Of a DNA stretch of 64,000 nucleotides, positions 21,221-34,318 are shown one piece after another. Location: positions 11,159,001-11,223,000 of the forward strand of contig NC_079875.1 of the NCBI RefSeq assembly GCF_029227915.1, in the 5' to 3' direction. A model generated the notes under the pieces. The model ran no database searches. It was not told where the DNA came from and saw nothing but the letters and a program-made list of their open reading frames with translations. Position 1 is the stretch's first letter; each line of letters opens with the position of its first letter. The translations under genes were made by a program, and so were the position numbers. The DNA is from Hydractinia symbiolongicarpus (Eukaryota; Cnidaria; Hydrozoa; Anthoathecata; Hydractiniidae).

Positions 21221-21959
21221 TTCTCTTTTCCTACAAAAGCTTAAAGGATTATTTGGTTGTTATTGCATTATCATTTGAATAGCATTTCACTCATCTAACC
21301 TTTTTTGAAAATCAACCTAAAAATATTTGAAAAAGTTTCAATGCATGTAATTTGCAATTTTATATTGACTCGTCAGTTTTGTTTTGTTTTGAATACATTG
21401 AAAAGTACAGAGACTAGAAGAAATTAAAAAGCAAAGAATTTTGAATTTAATGTTTCGTTGCAAGTATACTTACTTCTTATACGTACCGTTCTTCTTGGAA
21501 GAATCTATGTTTTTGTCCCAAAATTGCTGCTATTCTTTTCAACTAAAACTCTTCTTTAGAAGACCTTCACACCAAGATTACGTACCACTCATGGAAACTG
21601 CTAACACACATCCACCATATACATACGAAACCTCCGTCTAATTTGTGTTTTAAATACACACTCATTGAATGACAAATACAGAAAAATACAGAGATCGATA
21701 AAAGCAATGAAAAATAGCACAAAAGAATGTTACACTTATTTTTTTTAGTAACTACAACCATACTTACTGTTCATACGTACCCATTTTCATGCAAGAATCA
21801 ACGCTTGCCATTTTTTGTTTACAAAATTGTCAGCGTTCTATACACGTGCTTCTTTGTCGCATTTTTTTGGCGACTTTTAATTTAAATTATTATTGAAAAA
21901 ATCAACAGTCTATAAGAAAAATATGAAGTGTAACTAACATAAAATGTGAGATAATCAAT

Positions 21960-22373
21960 GTTTCACTTACCACAATGTCTTCTTATCCTCTGTAAAAAAT
22001 TTGGTTGCGTGATGCAAACCTGCTTCTTAGTGATCTTGATACAAAAGTGACAAAAAACACGCGAACGGTGAAAAATTCCGATAAAACGACAAAAATGTTA
22101 CTTATTAAAAACAAAAAACCGCCGCCGCTGCTGTGTTGTTTTGAAATTAACTATGTCTTAAGTTTAGGGGCTTGAAGTTCCGTAGTGTTCATCAACACTG
22201 TACGGAATTTCTACAATATATAATACAAAAGAATAAAAACAACGAAAACCTTTCGCGCATACACAAAAATAATAATAATAACAATTCATAAAATTAATTA
22301 AACGCGCTTCGACTCCTGTCCCCCCACCCCGGGTTCTCCCAACCCCCCACCCACTCTACTTATTTAAACGCCG
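21960..22373 (-). promoter_or_regulatory. promoter-like GC patch with strong splice donor, unit 2
   Basis: Counterpart of 14,496-14,902. The TATA-like and G-rich stretches at 22,310-22,373 and the consensus donor near 21,966 are kept. The ORF seen in unit 1 has lost its start and gained a stop, so any transcript would be non-coding. Confidence 0.35.
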
Positions 22374-22450
22374 CATAAGTTAATCAATAGAATTATAAAT
22401 AAACACAAACACAAAAGCGCACGCAGAACCTCTCAATAGAATAAAAAAAA

Positions 22451-22536
22451 CACAACCCGAGGCCAATGCATTAGGCAAAAACCAATTCAAAAACGGTTAT
22501 TATTGACTCACATTTTATTTCAGCTCTCGGGTTGTG
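22451..22536. repeat. 11-bp inverted repeat next to array 2
   Basis: CACAACCCGAG and CTCGGGTTGTG are exact reverse complements 64 bp apart, about 200 bp left of the satellite. Unit 3 has the same pair at 30,268 and 30,343; unit 1 has one mismatch. Confidence 0.6.
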
Positions 22537-22732
22537 ATTTGTGATATAAATGTAAGGTACCTTGAATATTGCCATTCATCTCATCAAATAAACCATAAAT
22601 TAAAATCTTTCTACCACATAGTAATACCAGAACAACTACTTTTGTCAAACTCTCTTTTACAAACAAACTATAAATATACCATTCTAATAATTGCTTTAAG
22701 TTCGAACATAATAAATCACTTCCGCACTTCTT

Positions 22733-23945
22733 GTTCTAGGTCCCAAGACGGGACAGCCTTCAAATGTATATTTATGTGTTTTAGGTCACAAGTCGGGACA
22801 GCCTTTAAATGTATATTTATGTGTTTTAGGTCACAAGTCGGGACGGTCACAAATCAGGACAGCCTTCAAATGTATATTTATGTGTTTTAGGTCCCAAGTG
22901 GACAGCCTTCAAATATATATTTACTCGTTTTAGGTCCAAGACGGGACAGCCTTCAAATTTATATTTTACTTTCTTAAGATCCCAAGACGGGACAGCCTTC
23001 AAATATTACTTGTTCTAGGTCCCAAGACGGGACAGCCTTCAAATAAATATTTACTTGTTTTAGGTCCCAAAGCGGGACAGCCTTCAATTATATATTTACT
23101 TGTTTTAGATCCTAAGACGGGACAGCCTTCAAATGTACATTTATGTGTTTTAGGTCCCAAGTCGGGACAGCCTTCAAATGTATATTTACTTGTTTTAGGT
23201 CCCAAGCCAGGACAGCCTTCAAATGTATATTTATGTGTTTTAGGTCCCAAGTCGGGACAGCTTTCAAATGTATATTTACTTGTTTTAGGTCTCAACACGA
23301 AACAGCCTTCAAATATATATTTACTTGTTTTAGGTCCCAAGTCGGGACAGCCTTTAAATGTATATTTATGTGTTTTAGGTCCCCAGTCGGGACAGCCTTC
23401 AAATGTATATTTACTTGTTTTAGGTCCCCAGTCGGGACAGCCTTCAAATATTACATGTTTTAGCTCCTAAGTCATGACAGCCTTCAAATATATATTATAC
23501 TTTTTTAAGATCCCAAGACGGGACAGCCTTCAAATATTACTTGTTTTAGGTCCCAAGTCAGGACAGCCTTCAAATATATATTTACTTGGTTTAGGTCCCA
23601 AGACGAGACAGCCTTCAAATACATATTTACTTGTTTTAGATCCCAAGGCGTGACAGCCTCTAAATATATATTTGCTTGTTTAAATATATATTCACGTGTT
23701 TTAGGTCACAAGTCGTGACACCCTTTAAATGTATACTTATGTGTTTTAGGTCACAAGTCGGGACAGCCTTCAAATATGTAGTTACTTGTTTTAGGTCCCA
23801 AGTCAGGACAGCCTTTAAATATATATTTATGTGTTGGTCTCAAGACGAGACAGCCTTCAAATATATAATTACTTGTTTTAGATCCCAAGACGGGACAGCC
23901 TTCAAATGTATATTTATGTGTTCTAGGTCTGATGACAAGGCAGCC
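22733..23945. repeat. 45-bp satellite array 2, about 27 copies
   Basis: Same repeat as array 1, with similar copy number and nearly the same order of variants in its right half. This shows that units 1 and 2 were duplicated with the array already in place. Confidence 0.95.
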
Positions 23946-24074
23946 TTATATTGTGTATTTGTTATTTTGTATTTATTTAAGTGCAAATAACAGGGTGATC
24001 AATGAATGCCGAGAATTAAATACATTGTTTCTTCTGTTAACCACAAAGTAATTCTTTAAATGTCAGTCAGGCGA

Positions 24075-24187
24075 AGCTCTTTTTTTTCCTTCTTCGCCTT
24101 CTTTGTCCTCTTTCTGTCTTTTTTTTCTTTCTCTTCTTTTTTCCTTTCGTCCGAGCGTCCCTTCTTTGTCTTCTTTCTTCTTTCTTG
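24075..24187 (+). repeat. polypyrimidine tract, unit 2
   Basis: Almost identical to the tract in unit 1. Confidence 0.7.
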
Positions 24188-24267
24188 ATGTAGAAAAATG
24201 TATGACTTACCAGTACACTAAATGTGTTGACAACTGACATTTGGTATGTGTGAGTAAAACAAAAAAT

Positions 24268-24304
24268 AAGTTTGCTTCAAAAAACATGTTTTTGAAACAA
24301 ACTT
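24268..24304. repeat. 37-bp palindrome, unit 2
   Basis: Same palindrome as 16,753-16,789, inside the same larger fold-back (about 24,225-24,455). Confidence 0.8.
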
Positions 24305-24579
24305 TGGCGTCCGAAGGTTGTTGTCAGTTGCCAAAAGTCCGAGTAAGCTTTTTAAATAATACATTTTGATATTATTTTTCTTTGATAAATTTTTTTTGGT
24401 AATATAATTTTTATCTCTTTAAATAATAAAATAACAGCTTATTCGGACTACCTTCGTTTGTGGGGTAAACTTAAGACTAGTATGATTTCAAAACAACACT
24501 TAAAAACACGTGCGCGTTATATGTATTAAGAAAAGCAAAACGATGTTTATGGCAAGATCATTTTACGACATAGCCATAA

Positions 24580-25790
24580 ATCATAAACAAATAAGCAAAT
24601 AAAATAAACAAATAAACAAAACAGATCTGATTGCTTAACTGCTTGTCCTTTGAGACCACCTAACTTATCGTGAAAAGTAAGCAGCCGAGATAGAAGAAAA
24701 AATGAAAGACGCGTCCCTTATCAAACCTGCCTACCTGCCTACTTACTTAGAGACCTCCCTACCTTAAGCGCGCAATCCTGCCTACCTGCCTACTTACTTA
24801 AAAACTTACCTTAAGCGCGAAACAGAAGCAAAGGAGAAATAAATTGTACTTGATATACAGCTTCTTTCTTTTTACTTTATTTTAATCCTCACTGGTTCTT
24901 GTCTTGTGTTGTCAGCATCAATCTTCCTTTCACGATGTTTCTTCTTGTTCATCTTTACTGTACAATGTGTTTTACTATTCATCCTCCTTCTTGTTTCTTC
25001 TATCAGCAAAAATGTTCCTTCCAAAACGATCTAAACATAATTGGTGATTGGCACATATCCTTAATTCGTAATATTAAAGTAACAAATATACAAAATAGCA
25101 TTGCGTATTATATGGCAAAAAATAAGAAACAAAACAAAGTAACAAAAAACAACAAATCACCAAACTTATAAAATAATCAAACAGGCATACAAAACAAGCA
25201 AACAAGCAATCCATTTACTTTAGCAATTAATGGAAAAGAAGCAAGAAAACAACAAGCAAGAAAACAAACAAACAAAATAAAACAAAGAAATAAAAACAAC
25301 AAAAAACAAAACAAAGACAAACAAAAAAGTAAAGAATCTCATCTTCAACCACCCAACCATCGAATAAACTAAGCCATTTAGCTAACTGAAAACAAACCAA
25401 TCAACTAACCAACTTACTAAGCAATAAACAAACCAATCAATCAATCATTAAACCTACAAACAAATTAAACAAGTCAACCAATAACTAACCAACCAACAAA
25501 TCAAATCAACTAATCACCTTAACAAAGCTAATAAGCTAACCAGCCAACCAATGAAAAACCTAAAAACAAATTAAACCAATCAACTAACCAACTTATCAAC
25601 TAACAAGTTTACCAACCAACAACCAACTTACAAACCAACCAAGCTGCTAACTAAAAAAATGAAACCAACCAATCGACCAACTCACAAAAAAATTAAACCA
25701 ACTAACCAACTTGTCAACTAAGCAACAAAAAAATTAAACCAGTTAACCAACAAACCAAAAATAGGACAACTCAATCTAACAACCAACAAT
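24580..25790 (+). repeat. C/A-rich low-complexity tract, unit 2
   Basis: Close copy of 17,040-18,260 with a few substitutions. Confidence 0.8.
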
Positions 25791-26433
25791 GGAAAGCGTG
25801 AGTGTAATAAAACACCCATCACAAATGTTTTTTGTTTTTTACTGAGTAATTCCCTACTAGAATCACCGAATAACTGAAACATTCTTTATCATAAACAACT
25901 TAAAATTTTTAATAGAAAATTGAGAATATATTTGAAAATATTGGATGTGGGTGTTTAAAACAAGATTATCAGAAAAAGAAAAAAGCCATGGAGAGGAGGT
26001 CAAATGTGACTTTCTCTAATTTTTGTAAATTAATTTCTCTATCAATTATAAATAAAAATACAAAGTTTCCAAAACTATGACCTAAGGTTCACAAACAAAC
26101 AAATAAATAAATAAATAAACAACAAAAATAAGAGTAAATAATACACATACCTGTTCTTATACTTAAAATTAGACATCGAAATGTTGCAGTGGGCTCTTCG
26201 TCTGTTTTATTGTACTGTTTGTTTATCTGAAATTAAAATTTTTGAGGTAGAAAAAACAACTAACGTGCTGTCATGTTAGTTAGAATTTGCGCGGGAAACA
26301 ATTTTGTATTTTTTTTTTTTTTAAATCTTGGGAAATTTATTGGAAATCTTGCTATTCGTAAATTTGCAAAAGTTCAATTACCGCGAAATTCTATTTTTTT
26401 TTCACTTTCTCTCAATGAAATTTGAAAAATATT

Positions 26434-26664
26434 GTCATAATAATCCTAAGGCTCCACAATCACACAAAACAAATTTTTTATTTGCACAAAATTTGAAAAG
26501 GTGTTTGATTTTGGTTCCTACCTCATTAGTTTTAATGTTTCAAAATGACATCGTGTTTTCAAATTTTTACGCAGTGTCGATTTTTTTTAAAAATTATTTC
26601 AGCGATTTTTAGTAGCCTATAGAAAAAACTTAAAAACCTGTAAAAATGTCAAATTGCGTTTTCG
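26434..26664 (+). repeat. 230-bp block present in units 2 and 3, absent from unit 1
   Basis: In unit 1 the surrounding sequence passes directly from AAAAATATTG to CAAATGTCGC near 18,920. In unit 2 and in unit 3 (about 47,886-48,115) a 230-bp AT-rich block lies between the same flanks. Either an insertion before the unit 2/3 split or a deletion in unit 1. Confidence 0.7.
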
Positions 26665-27190
26665 CAAAATTCGTGACATTTTATATGCAGATGTTATAAA
26701 ATTTAGATAGCATCCGTTAACTCATTTCTCTAGTCATTCATTCTTTTCTTCTTATCTGTATTGTAATCTCTGTACGCGATCAAGTCATGCACTTTTACTA
26801 CCTAGATAGATTCAAATGCAAGTAGTTAAAATTAATACTTATTTTGAGAATTTCATGTCCCTAAAGGGCAATATTTCACTACATTTTATTCTCGCGTAAT
26901 ATGCTAAGTTGGGAAAAAAAAAATTTTTGACAAAGAAATATCTCGCGAATATTAGTTTTCGCTAAAATTAATTCTTTAAGGTATATACGTCCTTTTTTCC
27001 AGCAAAACATTTTTCTCGGATTATCAAACACAAATAATAAAGAAATCAACAAAAAAAAATCGTGGTAAATATTTTTTTACAAAAATATTTCTATGCGTCC
27101 TTTTTTTTACAAAACATTTTTCCCAGAAATTATAATTTTATATTTTCCCGTAGAATATTTTTTCCTGTAAAATATTTATACACAATTTTT

Positions 27191-28930
27191 TTGCGACCAA
27201 ACTGTGCATGTATTTTCACGTTTGATTAGAATATTCTTTTCGTGTGATAGTTATTGCATTTCAATAAAATTGAACTCTTTGTAATCTGTTTTACACGAAC
27301 AAACTGTGTAGTCTTTTTAAGATTGGTTTACAATATTCTATTCGTGTGATAATTATGGCATTTCAGTATAACTAAAGTCCTAACTGCTTGTAATTTGTTA
27401 GTGTTTCAAGATTGATTTACAATATTTATTTAGTCTAATACTGCTTTCTTCATTTACATTGACGTCTTAAAGATATGTATTTGTTATTGCATGTGGTGTA
27501 ATGAACAAGCTGTGCAAGTATTTTTAGGATTACTTACAATACACTGTGGCCACTTTAACATTTTACTTAAGTTGCAGTTGTAAATATTTGTATATTGTTA
27601 GGACTGTAGTCTGACGAAAAAAATTGGGTATGTCATTGCAATGTTGGTTAGGGTACATTATATTTTTGATGATCAGTATTGTATTAAACTTATGGTTTGG
27701 TTAGAAGTTTCTGTATGTAATAATTATTGCATTTCACTAAAATTGAAGTCATGTTTGTAATTTATTGTGGTATGCAGTGATATGAAGAAACTAAGTCTAA
27801 GTAATATTGCTTTCGTGTAAATACTGCTTTATTCATATGAAGTCTAAAAGATATGCAATTTGTGATAGCAAGTGGTGTAACGAACAAGCTGTGTAAATAT
27901 TTTCAGGATTACTTACAATACATTGGACCAATTGGTTGGTTAGGGTAATTCTATTTTTCTATGATCAGTATTGTATTTAATTCGTGAGATGGTTAGAATT
28001 TTCTGTGTGCGATAATTATTGCATTTCACTAAAATTGAAGTCATGTAAATTTATTAAGAAAAGACTGTGTATGCTTCTGCAGCATTGACGGCAATATTTT
28101 CTTTTTTGTGTGATAATTATTGCATATTATTTCAATTCTGTATATGTTTTAGCAGCATTGATGGCAATATTTTCTCTGTGTGATAATTATTGCATATTAT
28201 TTCAATTCAACGAATAAGTGTGTATATTGTTGCTGCATTGATGCCAATATTTTTATTTCCTGTGATAATTATTGCACTTTACTTAAATTGAAGTCTTAAA
28301 GGTTGGCATTTGTGAAGAAATGAATGTGTTTGTTTTTTGCAGCAGTTATTTCTGGTATGTGATAACTCATTTCAGTAGAGTTGAAGTCTTAAAGGTTTTT
28401 AATTGCTAAGAAATGACTGTATATGTTTTTGCAGCATTGATGGCAATATTTTCCGTTCTGTGTGATAATTATTGCACTTTACTAAGATTGAAGTCATGTT
28501 TGTAATTTGTTACAAACCGTGTATTTTTCTGCAGCATTAATGGCAATATCTTCTTTTCTTTTTGTGTAATAATTATTGCACTTTACTAAAATTGAAGGGT
28601 TTGTAATTTGTTAAGAAAAGACTGTGTATGTTTTTTCAACATTTGTGGCCATCGCTTCTGGTGTGTGATAGCATTTGTAGCGGTTGTTTCTGTGTGATAA
28701 TTATTTCATCTCGGTTTAAAGGTTTGTAATTTGTTAAGAAAAGACTGTGTATGTTGTTGCAGCAGAGGTAGCAATTGTTTTTGTGTGTGATAATTATTTT
28801 CTTTCATTTGAATTAAAGTCTTAAAGGTTTGTAATTCATTATAGCCTAAATTGTTATGAACAAACTACGCAAGTCTTTTTAAGGATGCTTACATGATTAA
28901 TTAATGTTGTAGATATTGGTGTTTATCAGA
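27191..28930 (+). repeat. degenerate tandem repeats, left domain of unit 3
   Basis: Same domain as in units 1 and 2, starting abruptly at the unit 2/3 junction. Confidence 0.75.
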
Positions 28931-28932
28931 TA

Positions 28933-28992
28933 TCTGAAGCTGTGTACGGCCGAAACGTCGTCAAATACAACTTATTAATGAAACTGACGATG
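28933..28992 (+). ncRNA. hammerhead-like motif, unit 3 (degenerate)
   Basis: CTGAAGC followed by TGTGTACGGCCGAAACG, then the CGTCGTCA / TGACGATG stem. Combined with unit 1 (CTTAAGA), the ancestral 5' core may have been CTGAAGA, which fits the hammerhead CTGANGA. Stem I is not evident. Confidence 0.3.
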
Positions 28993-29776
28993 TTTTCTTT
29001 TTCTACAAAAGGTTAAAAGATTATTTGGTTGTTATTGCATTGGCATTTGCATAGCATTTCACTCAGAACGAGGCCTTTATCTAACCTTTTTCCAAAATCA
29101 ACCTAAAAATATTTGAAAACGTTTTAATGCATGTACAAAGCTATTTTACATTGACTCGTCAGTTTTGTTTTGTTTTGAATACATTGAAAAGTACAGAGAC
29201 TAGAAGAAATTAAAAAGCAAAGCATTTTGAATTTAATGTTTCGTTGCAAGTATACTTACTTCTTATACGTACCGTTCTTCTTGGAAGAATCTATGTTTTT
29301 AGTCCCAAAATTGCTGCTATTCTTTTCAACTAAAACTCTGCTTAAGAAGACCTTCACACCAAGATTACGTACCACTCATGGAAACTGCTAACACAAATCA
29401 ACCATATACATACGAAACCTCCGTCTAATTTCTCATTGAATGATAAATACAGAGATCGATAAAAGCGATAAAAAATAGCGAAAAAGAATGTTACACTCGA
29501 TGTTTTAGTAGCTACAACCATACTTACTGTTTATACGTACCCATTTTCATGCAAGAATCAACATTTGTCAATTTTGTGTTCACAAATTTTTCATCATTAT
29601 TTTCCAATTTCGCCATATCTTGTCATACATACACGTGCTTCTCTGTCGCATTTTTTTGGGCAAATTTTATGTTTTATAATTACATTCAATTACGCAATTC
29701 AAATTATTATTGAAAAAATCAACAGTCTATAAGAAAAATATGAAGTGTAACTAACATAAAATGTGAGATAATCAAT

Positions 29777-30190
29777 GTTTCACTTACCACAATGTCTTCT
29801 TATCCTCTGTAAAAAATTTGGTTGCGTGATGCAAACCTGCTTCTTAGTGATCTTGATACAAAAGTGACAAAAAACACGCGAACGGTGAAAAATTCCGATA
29901 AAACGACAAAAATGTTACTTATTAAAAACAAAAAACCGCCGCCGCTGCTGTGTTGTTTTGAAATTAACTATGTCTTAAGTTTAGGGGCTTGAAGTTCCGT
30001 AGTGTTCATCAACACTGTACGGAATTTCTACAATATATAATACAAAAGAATAAAAACAACGAAAACCTTTCGCGCATACACAAAAATAATAATAATAACA
30101 ATTCATAAAATTAATTAAACGCGCTTCGACTCCTGTCCCCCCACCCCGGGTTCTCCCAACCCCCCACCCACTCTACTTATTTAAACGCCG
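29777..30190 (-). promoter_or_regulatory. promoter-like GC patch with strong splice donor, unit 3
   Basis: Counterpart of 14,496-14,902, nearly identical to unit 2. GC-rich and TATA-like stretch at 30,127-30,190, donor near 29,783. Confidence 0.35.
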
Positions 30191-33100
30191 CATAAGTTAA
30201 TCAATAGAATTATAAATAAACACAAACACAAAAGCGCACGCAGAACCTCTCAATAGAATAAAAAAAACACAACCCGAGGCCAATGCATTAGGCAAAAACC
30301 AATTCAAAAACGGTTATTATTGACTCACATTTTATTTCAGCTCTCGGGTTGTGGTTTGTGATATAAATGTAAGGTACCTTGAATATTGTCATTCATCTCA
30401 TCAAATAAACCATAAATTAAAATCTTTCTACCACATAGTAATACCAGAACAACTACTTTTGTCAAACTCTCTTTTACAAACAAACCATAAACACACCATT
30501 CTAATAATTGTTTTAAGTTCGAACATAATAAAACATTTCCGCTCTTCTTGTTCTAGGTCCCAAGTCAGGACAGCCTTCAAGTATATATTCACTTGCTTTA
30601 GGTCCATTGAGACTGGTCAAGACGGGACAGCCTGCAAGTATTACTTGTTTCGGAATATATCTTCGAATATTAGGTCCCAAGTCAGGACAGCCTTCAAGTA
30701 TATATTTACTTGTTTTAGGTCCCAAGACGGGACAGCCTTAAAATATATATTTACTTGTTTTAGGTCCCAAGTCGGGACAGCCTAATCTATATTTATGTGT
30801 TTTACGTCCCAAGTCGGGACAGCCTTTAAATGCATATTTACTTGTTTTAGATAACAAGACGGGACAGCTTTCAAATATATATTTACTTGTTTAAATATAT
30901 ATTCACGTGTTTTAGGTCACAAGTCGTGACACCTTTTAAAGGTATACTTATGTGTTTTATGTCACAAGTCGGGACAGCCTTCAAATATATAGTTACTTGT
31001 TTTAGATCCCAAGACGGGACAGCCTTCAAATGTATATTTATGTGTTTTAGGTCTCAAGACGAGACAGCCTTCAAAGTTACTTGTTTTAGATCCCAAGACG
31101 GGACAGCCTTCAAATCTATATTTATTTGATTTAGGTCTCAAGACAAGACAGCCTTCAAATGTATATTTACTTGTTTTAGGTCCCAAGACGAGACACCCTT
31201 CAAATATATAATTACTTGTGTTAGATCCTAAGACGGGACAGCCTTAAAATATATATTTACTTGTTTTAGGTCCCAAGTCGGGACAGCCTTTAAATGTATA
31301 TTTACTTGTTTTAGATAACAAGACGGGACAGCTTTCAAATATATATTTACTTGTTTTAGATCCCAAAACGGGACAGCCTTCAAATGTATATTTATATGTT
31401 TTAGGTCTCAAGACGAGCCAGCCTTCAAATATATAGTTACTTGTTTTAGATTCCAAGTCGGGACAGCCTTTAAATATATATTTGCTTCTTTAAATATATA
31501 TTCACGTGTTTTAGGTCACAAGTCGTGACACCCTTTAAATGTATAATTATGTGTTTTAGGTCACAAGTCGGGAAAGCCTTCAAATATATATTTACTTGTT
31601 TTAGATCCTAAGACGGGACAGCCTTAAAATATATATTTACTTGTTTTAGATAACAAGACGGACAGCTTTCAAATATATATTTGCTTGTTATAGGTCTCAA
31701 GACGGGACAGCCTTCAAATATACAGTTACTTGTTTTAGGTCCCAAGTCGGGACAGCCTTTAAATATATATTTATGTGTTTTAGGTCTCAAGACAAGACAG
31801 CCTTCAAATATATAGTTACTTGTTTTAGATCCCAAGACGGGACAGCCTTCAAATGTATATTTATGTGTTTTAGGTCTCAAGACGAGACCGCCTTCAAAGT
31901 TACTTGTTTTAGATCCCAAGACGGGACAGCCTTCAAATGCATATTTGCTTGATTTAGGTCTCAAGACGAGACAGCCTTCACATGTATAGTTACTTGTTTT
32001 AGATCCCAAGACGGGACAGCCTTCAAATGTATATTTATGTGTTTTAGGTCTCAAGACGAGACAGCCTTTAAATGTATATTTACTTGTTTTAGATAACAAG
32101 ACGGGATAGCTTTCAAATATATATTTACTTTTTTTAGATCCCAAAACGGGACAGCCTTCAAATGTATATTTATGTGTTTTAGGTCTCAAGACGAGACAGC
32201 CTTCAAATATATAGTTACTTGTTTTAGATTCCAAGTCGGGACAGCCTTTAAATATATATTTATGTGTTTTAGGTCTCAAGACGAGACAGCCTTCAAATAT
32301 ATAGTTACTTGTTTTAGATCCCAAGGCGTGACAGCCTTTAAATATATATTTGCTTGTTTAAATATATATTCACGTGTTTTAGGTCACAAGTCGTGACACC
32401 CTTTAAATGTATAATTATGTGTTTTAGGTCACAAGTCGGGAAAGCCTTCAAATATATATTTACTTGTTTTAGATCCTAAGACGGGACAGCCTTAAAATAT
32501 ATATTTACTTGTTTTAAATAACAAGACGGACAGCTTTCAAATATATATTTACTTGTTATAGGTCTCAAGACGGGACAGCCTTCAAATATATAGTTACTTG
32601 TTTTAGGTCCCAAGACGGGACAGCCTTTAAATGTATAATTACTTGTTTTAGGTCCCAAGACGAGACACCCTTCAAATAAATATTTACTTGTTTTAGATCC
32701 TAAGACGGGACAGCCTTCAAATGTATATTTATGTGTTTTAGGTCTTAAGACGAGACAGCCTTTAAATGTATAATTACTTGTTTTAGGTCCCAAGACGAGA
32801 CAGCCTTCAAATATATAGTTACTTGTTTTAGATCCCAATACAGGACTGCCTTCAAATGTATATTTATCTGTTTTAGGTCTCAAGACGAGACAGCCTTCAA
32901 ATGTATATTTATTTGTTTTAGGTCCCAAGACGAGACACCCTTCAATTATATATTTAATTGTTTTAGATCCTGAAACGGACAGCCTTAAAATATTTATTTA
33001 CTTGTTTTAGGTTCCAAGTCGGGAGAGCCTAATCTATATTTATGTGTTTTAGGTCCCAAGTCGGGACAGCCTTTAAATGTATATTTACTTGTTTTAGATA

Positions 33101-34318
33101 ACAAGACGGGACAGCTTTCAAATATATATTTACTTATTTTAGGTCCCAAGACGGGACAGCCTTCAAATGTATATTTATGTGTTTTAGGTCCCAAATCGGG
33201 ACAGCCTTCAAATGTATATTTACTTGTTTTAGGTCTCAAAACGAGACAGCCTTCAAATATATAGTTACTTGTTTTAGGTCCCAAGTCGGGACAGCCTTTA
33301 AATATATATTTATGTGTTTTAGGTCTCAAGACGAGACAACCTTCAAATATATAGTTAATTGTTTTAGATCCCAAGACGGGATAGCCTTCAAATGTATATT
33401 TATGTGTTTTAGGTTTCAAGACGAGACAGCCTTCAAATATATAGTTACTTGTTTTAGGTCCCAAGTCGGGACAGCCTTTAAATATATATTTATGTGTTTT
33501 AGGTCTCAAGACGAGACAGCCTTCAAATATATAGTTACTTGTTTTAGATCCCAAGGCGTGACAGCCTTTAAATATACATTTGCTTGTTTAAATATATATT
33601 CACGTGTTTTAGGTCACAAGTCGTGACACCCTTTTTTAGATCACAAGTCGGACCAGCCTTCAAATATATAGTTTCTTGTTTTAGGTCTCAAGACGAAACA
33701 GCCTTCAAATTTATATTTACTTGTTTTAGGTCCCAAGACGAGACACCTTTCAAATATATATTTACTTGTTTTAGATCCTAAGACGGGACAGCCTTCAAAT
33801 GTATATTTATGTGTTTTAGGTCACAAGTCGGAACAGCCTTCAAATATATAGTTTCTTGTTTTAGATCATAAGACGAGAGAGCCTTCAAATATATATTTTA
33901 CTTGTTAAAGATCCCAAGACGGGGCAGCCTTCAAATGTATAGTTACTTGTTTTAGATCCCAAGACGGGACAGCCTTCAATTGTATAGTCACTTGTTTTGG
34001 ATCCCAAGACGAGACAGCCTTCAAATGTTTATTTATGTGTTTTAGGTCTCAAGACGAGACAGCCTTCAAATATATAGTTACTTGTTTTAGATCACAAGAC
34101 GGGACGGCCTTCAAATGTTTATTTATGTGTTTTAGGTCTCAAGACGAGACAGCCTTTAAATGTATATTTACTTGTTTTAGATAACAAGACGGGACAGCTT
34201 TCAAATATATATTTACTTGTTTTAGATCTCAAAACGGGACAGCCTTCAAATGTATATTTATGTGTTTTAGGTCTCAAGACGAGACAGCCTTCAAATATAT
34301 ATTTACTTGTTTTAGATC

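Larger units (their letters stand above)
19399..27190 (+). repeat. large tandem unit 2
   Basis: Second copy. Matching landmarks lie about 7,438 bp from unit 1 at the left end (TCTTTTAGGTCC at 11,971 and 19,409). Its tail carries two blocks missing from unit 1: about 230 bp at 26,434-26,664 and about 80 bp near 27,045-27,120. It ends inside TTTTTTTGC, where unit 3 begins at GACCAAACTG with TTGC shared. Confidence 0.85.
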
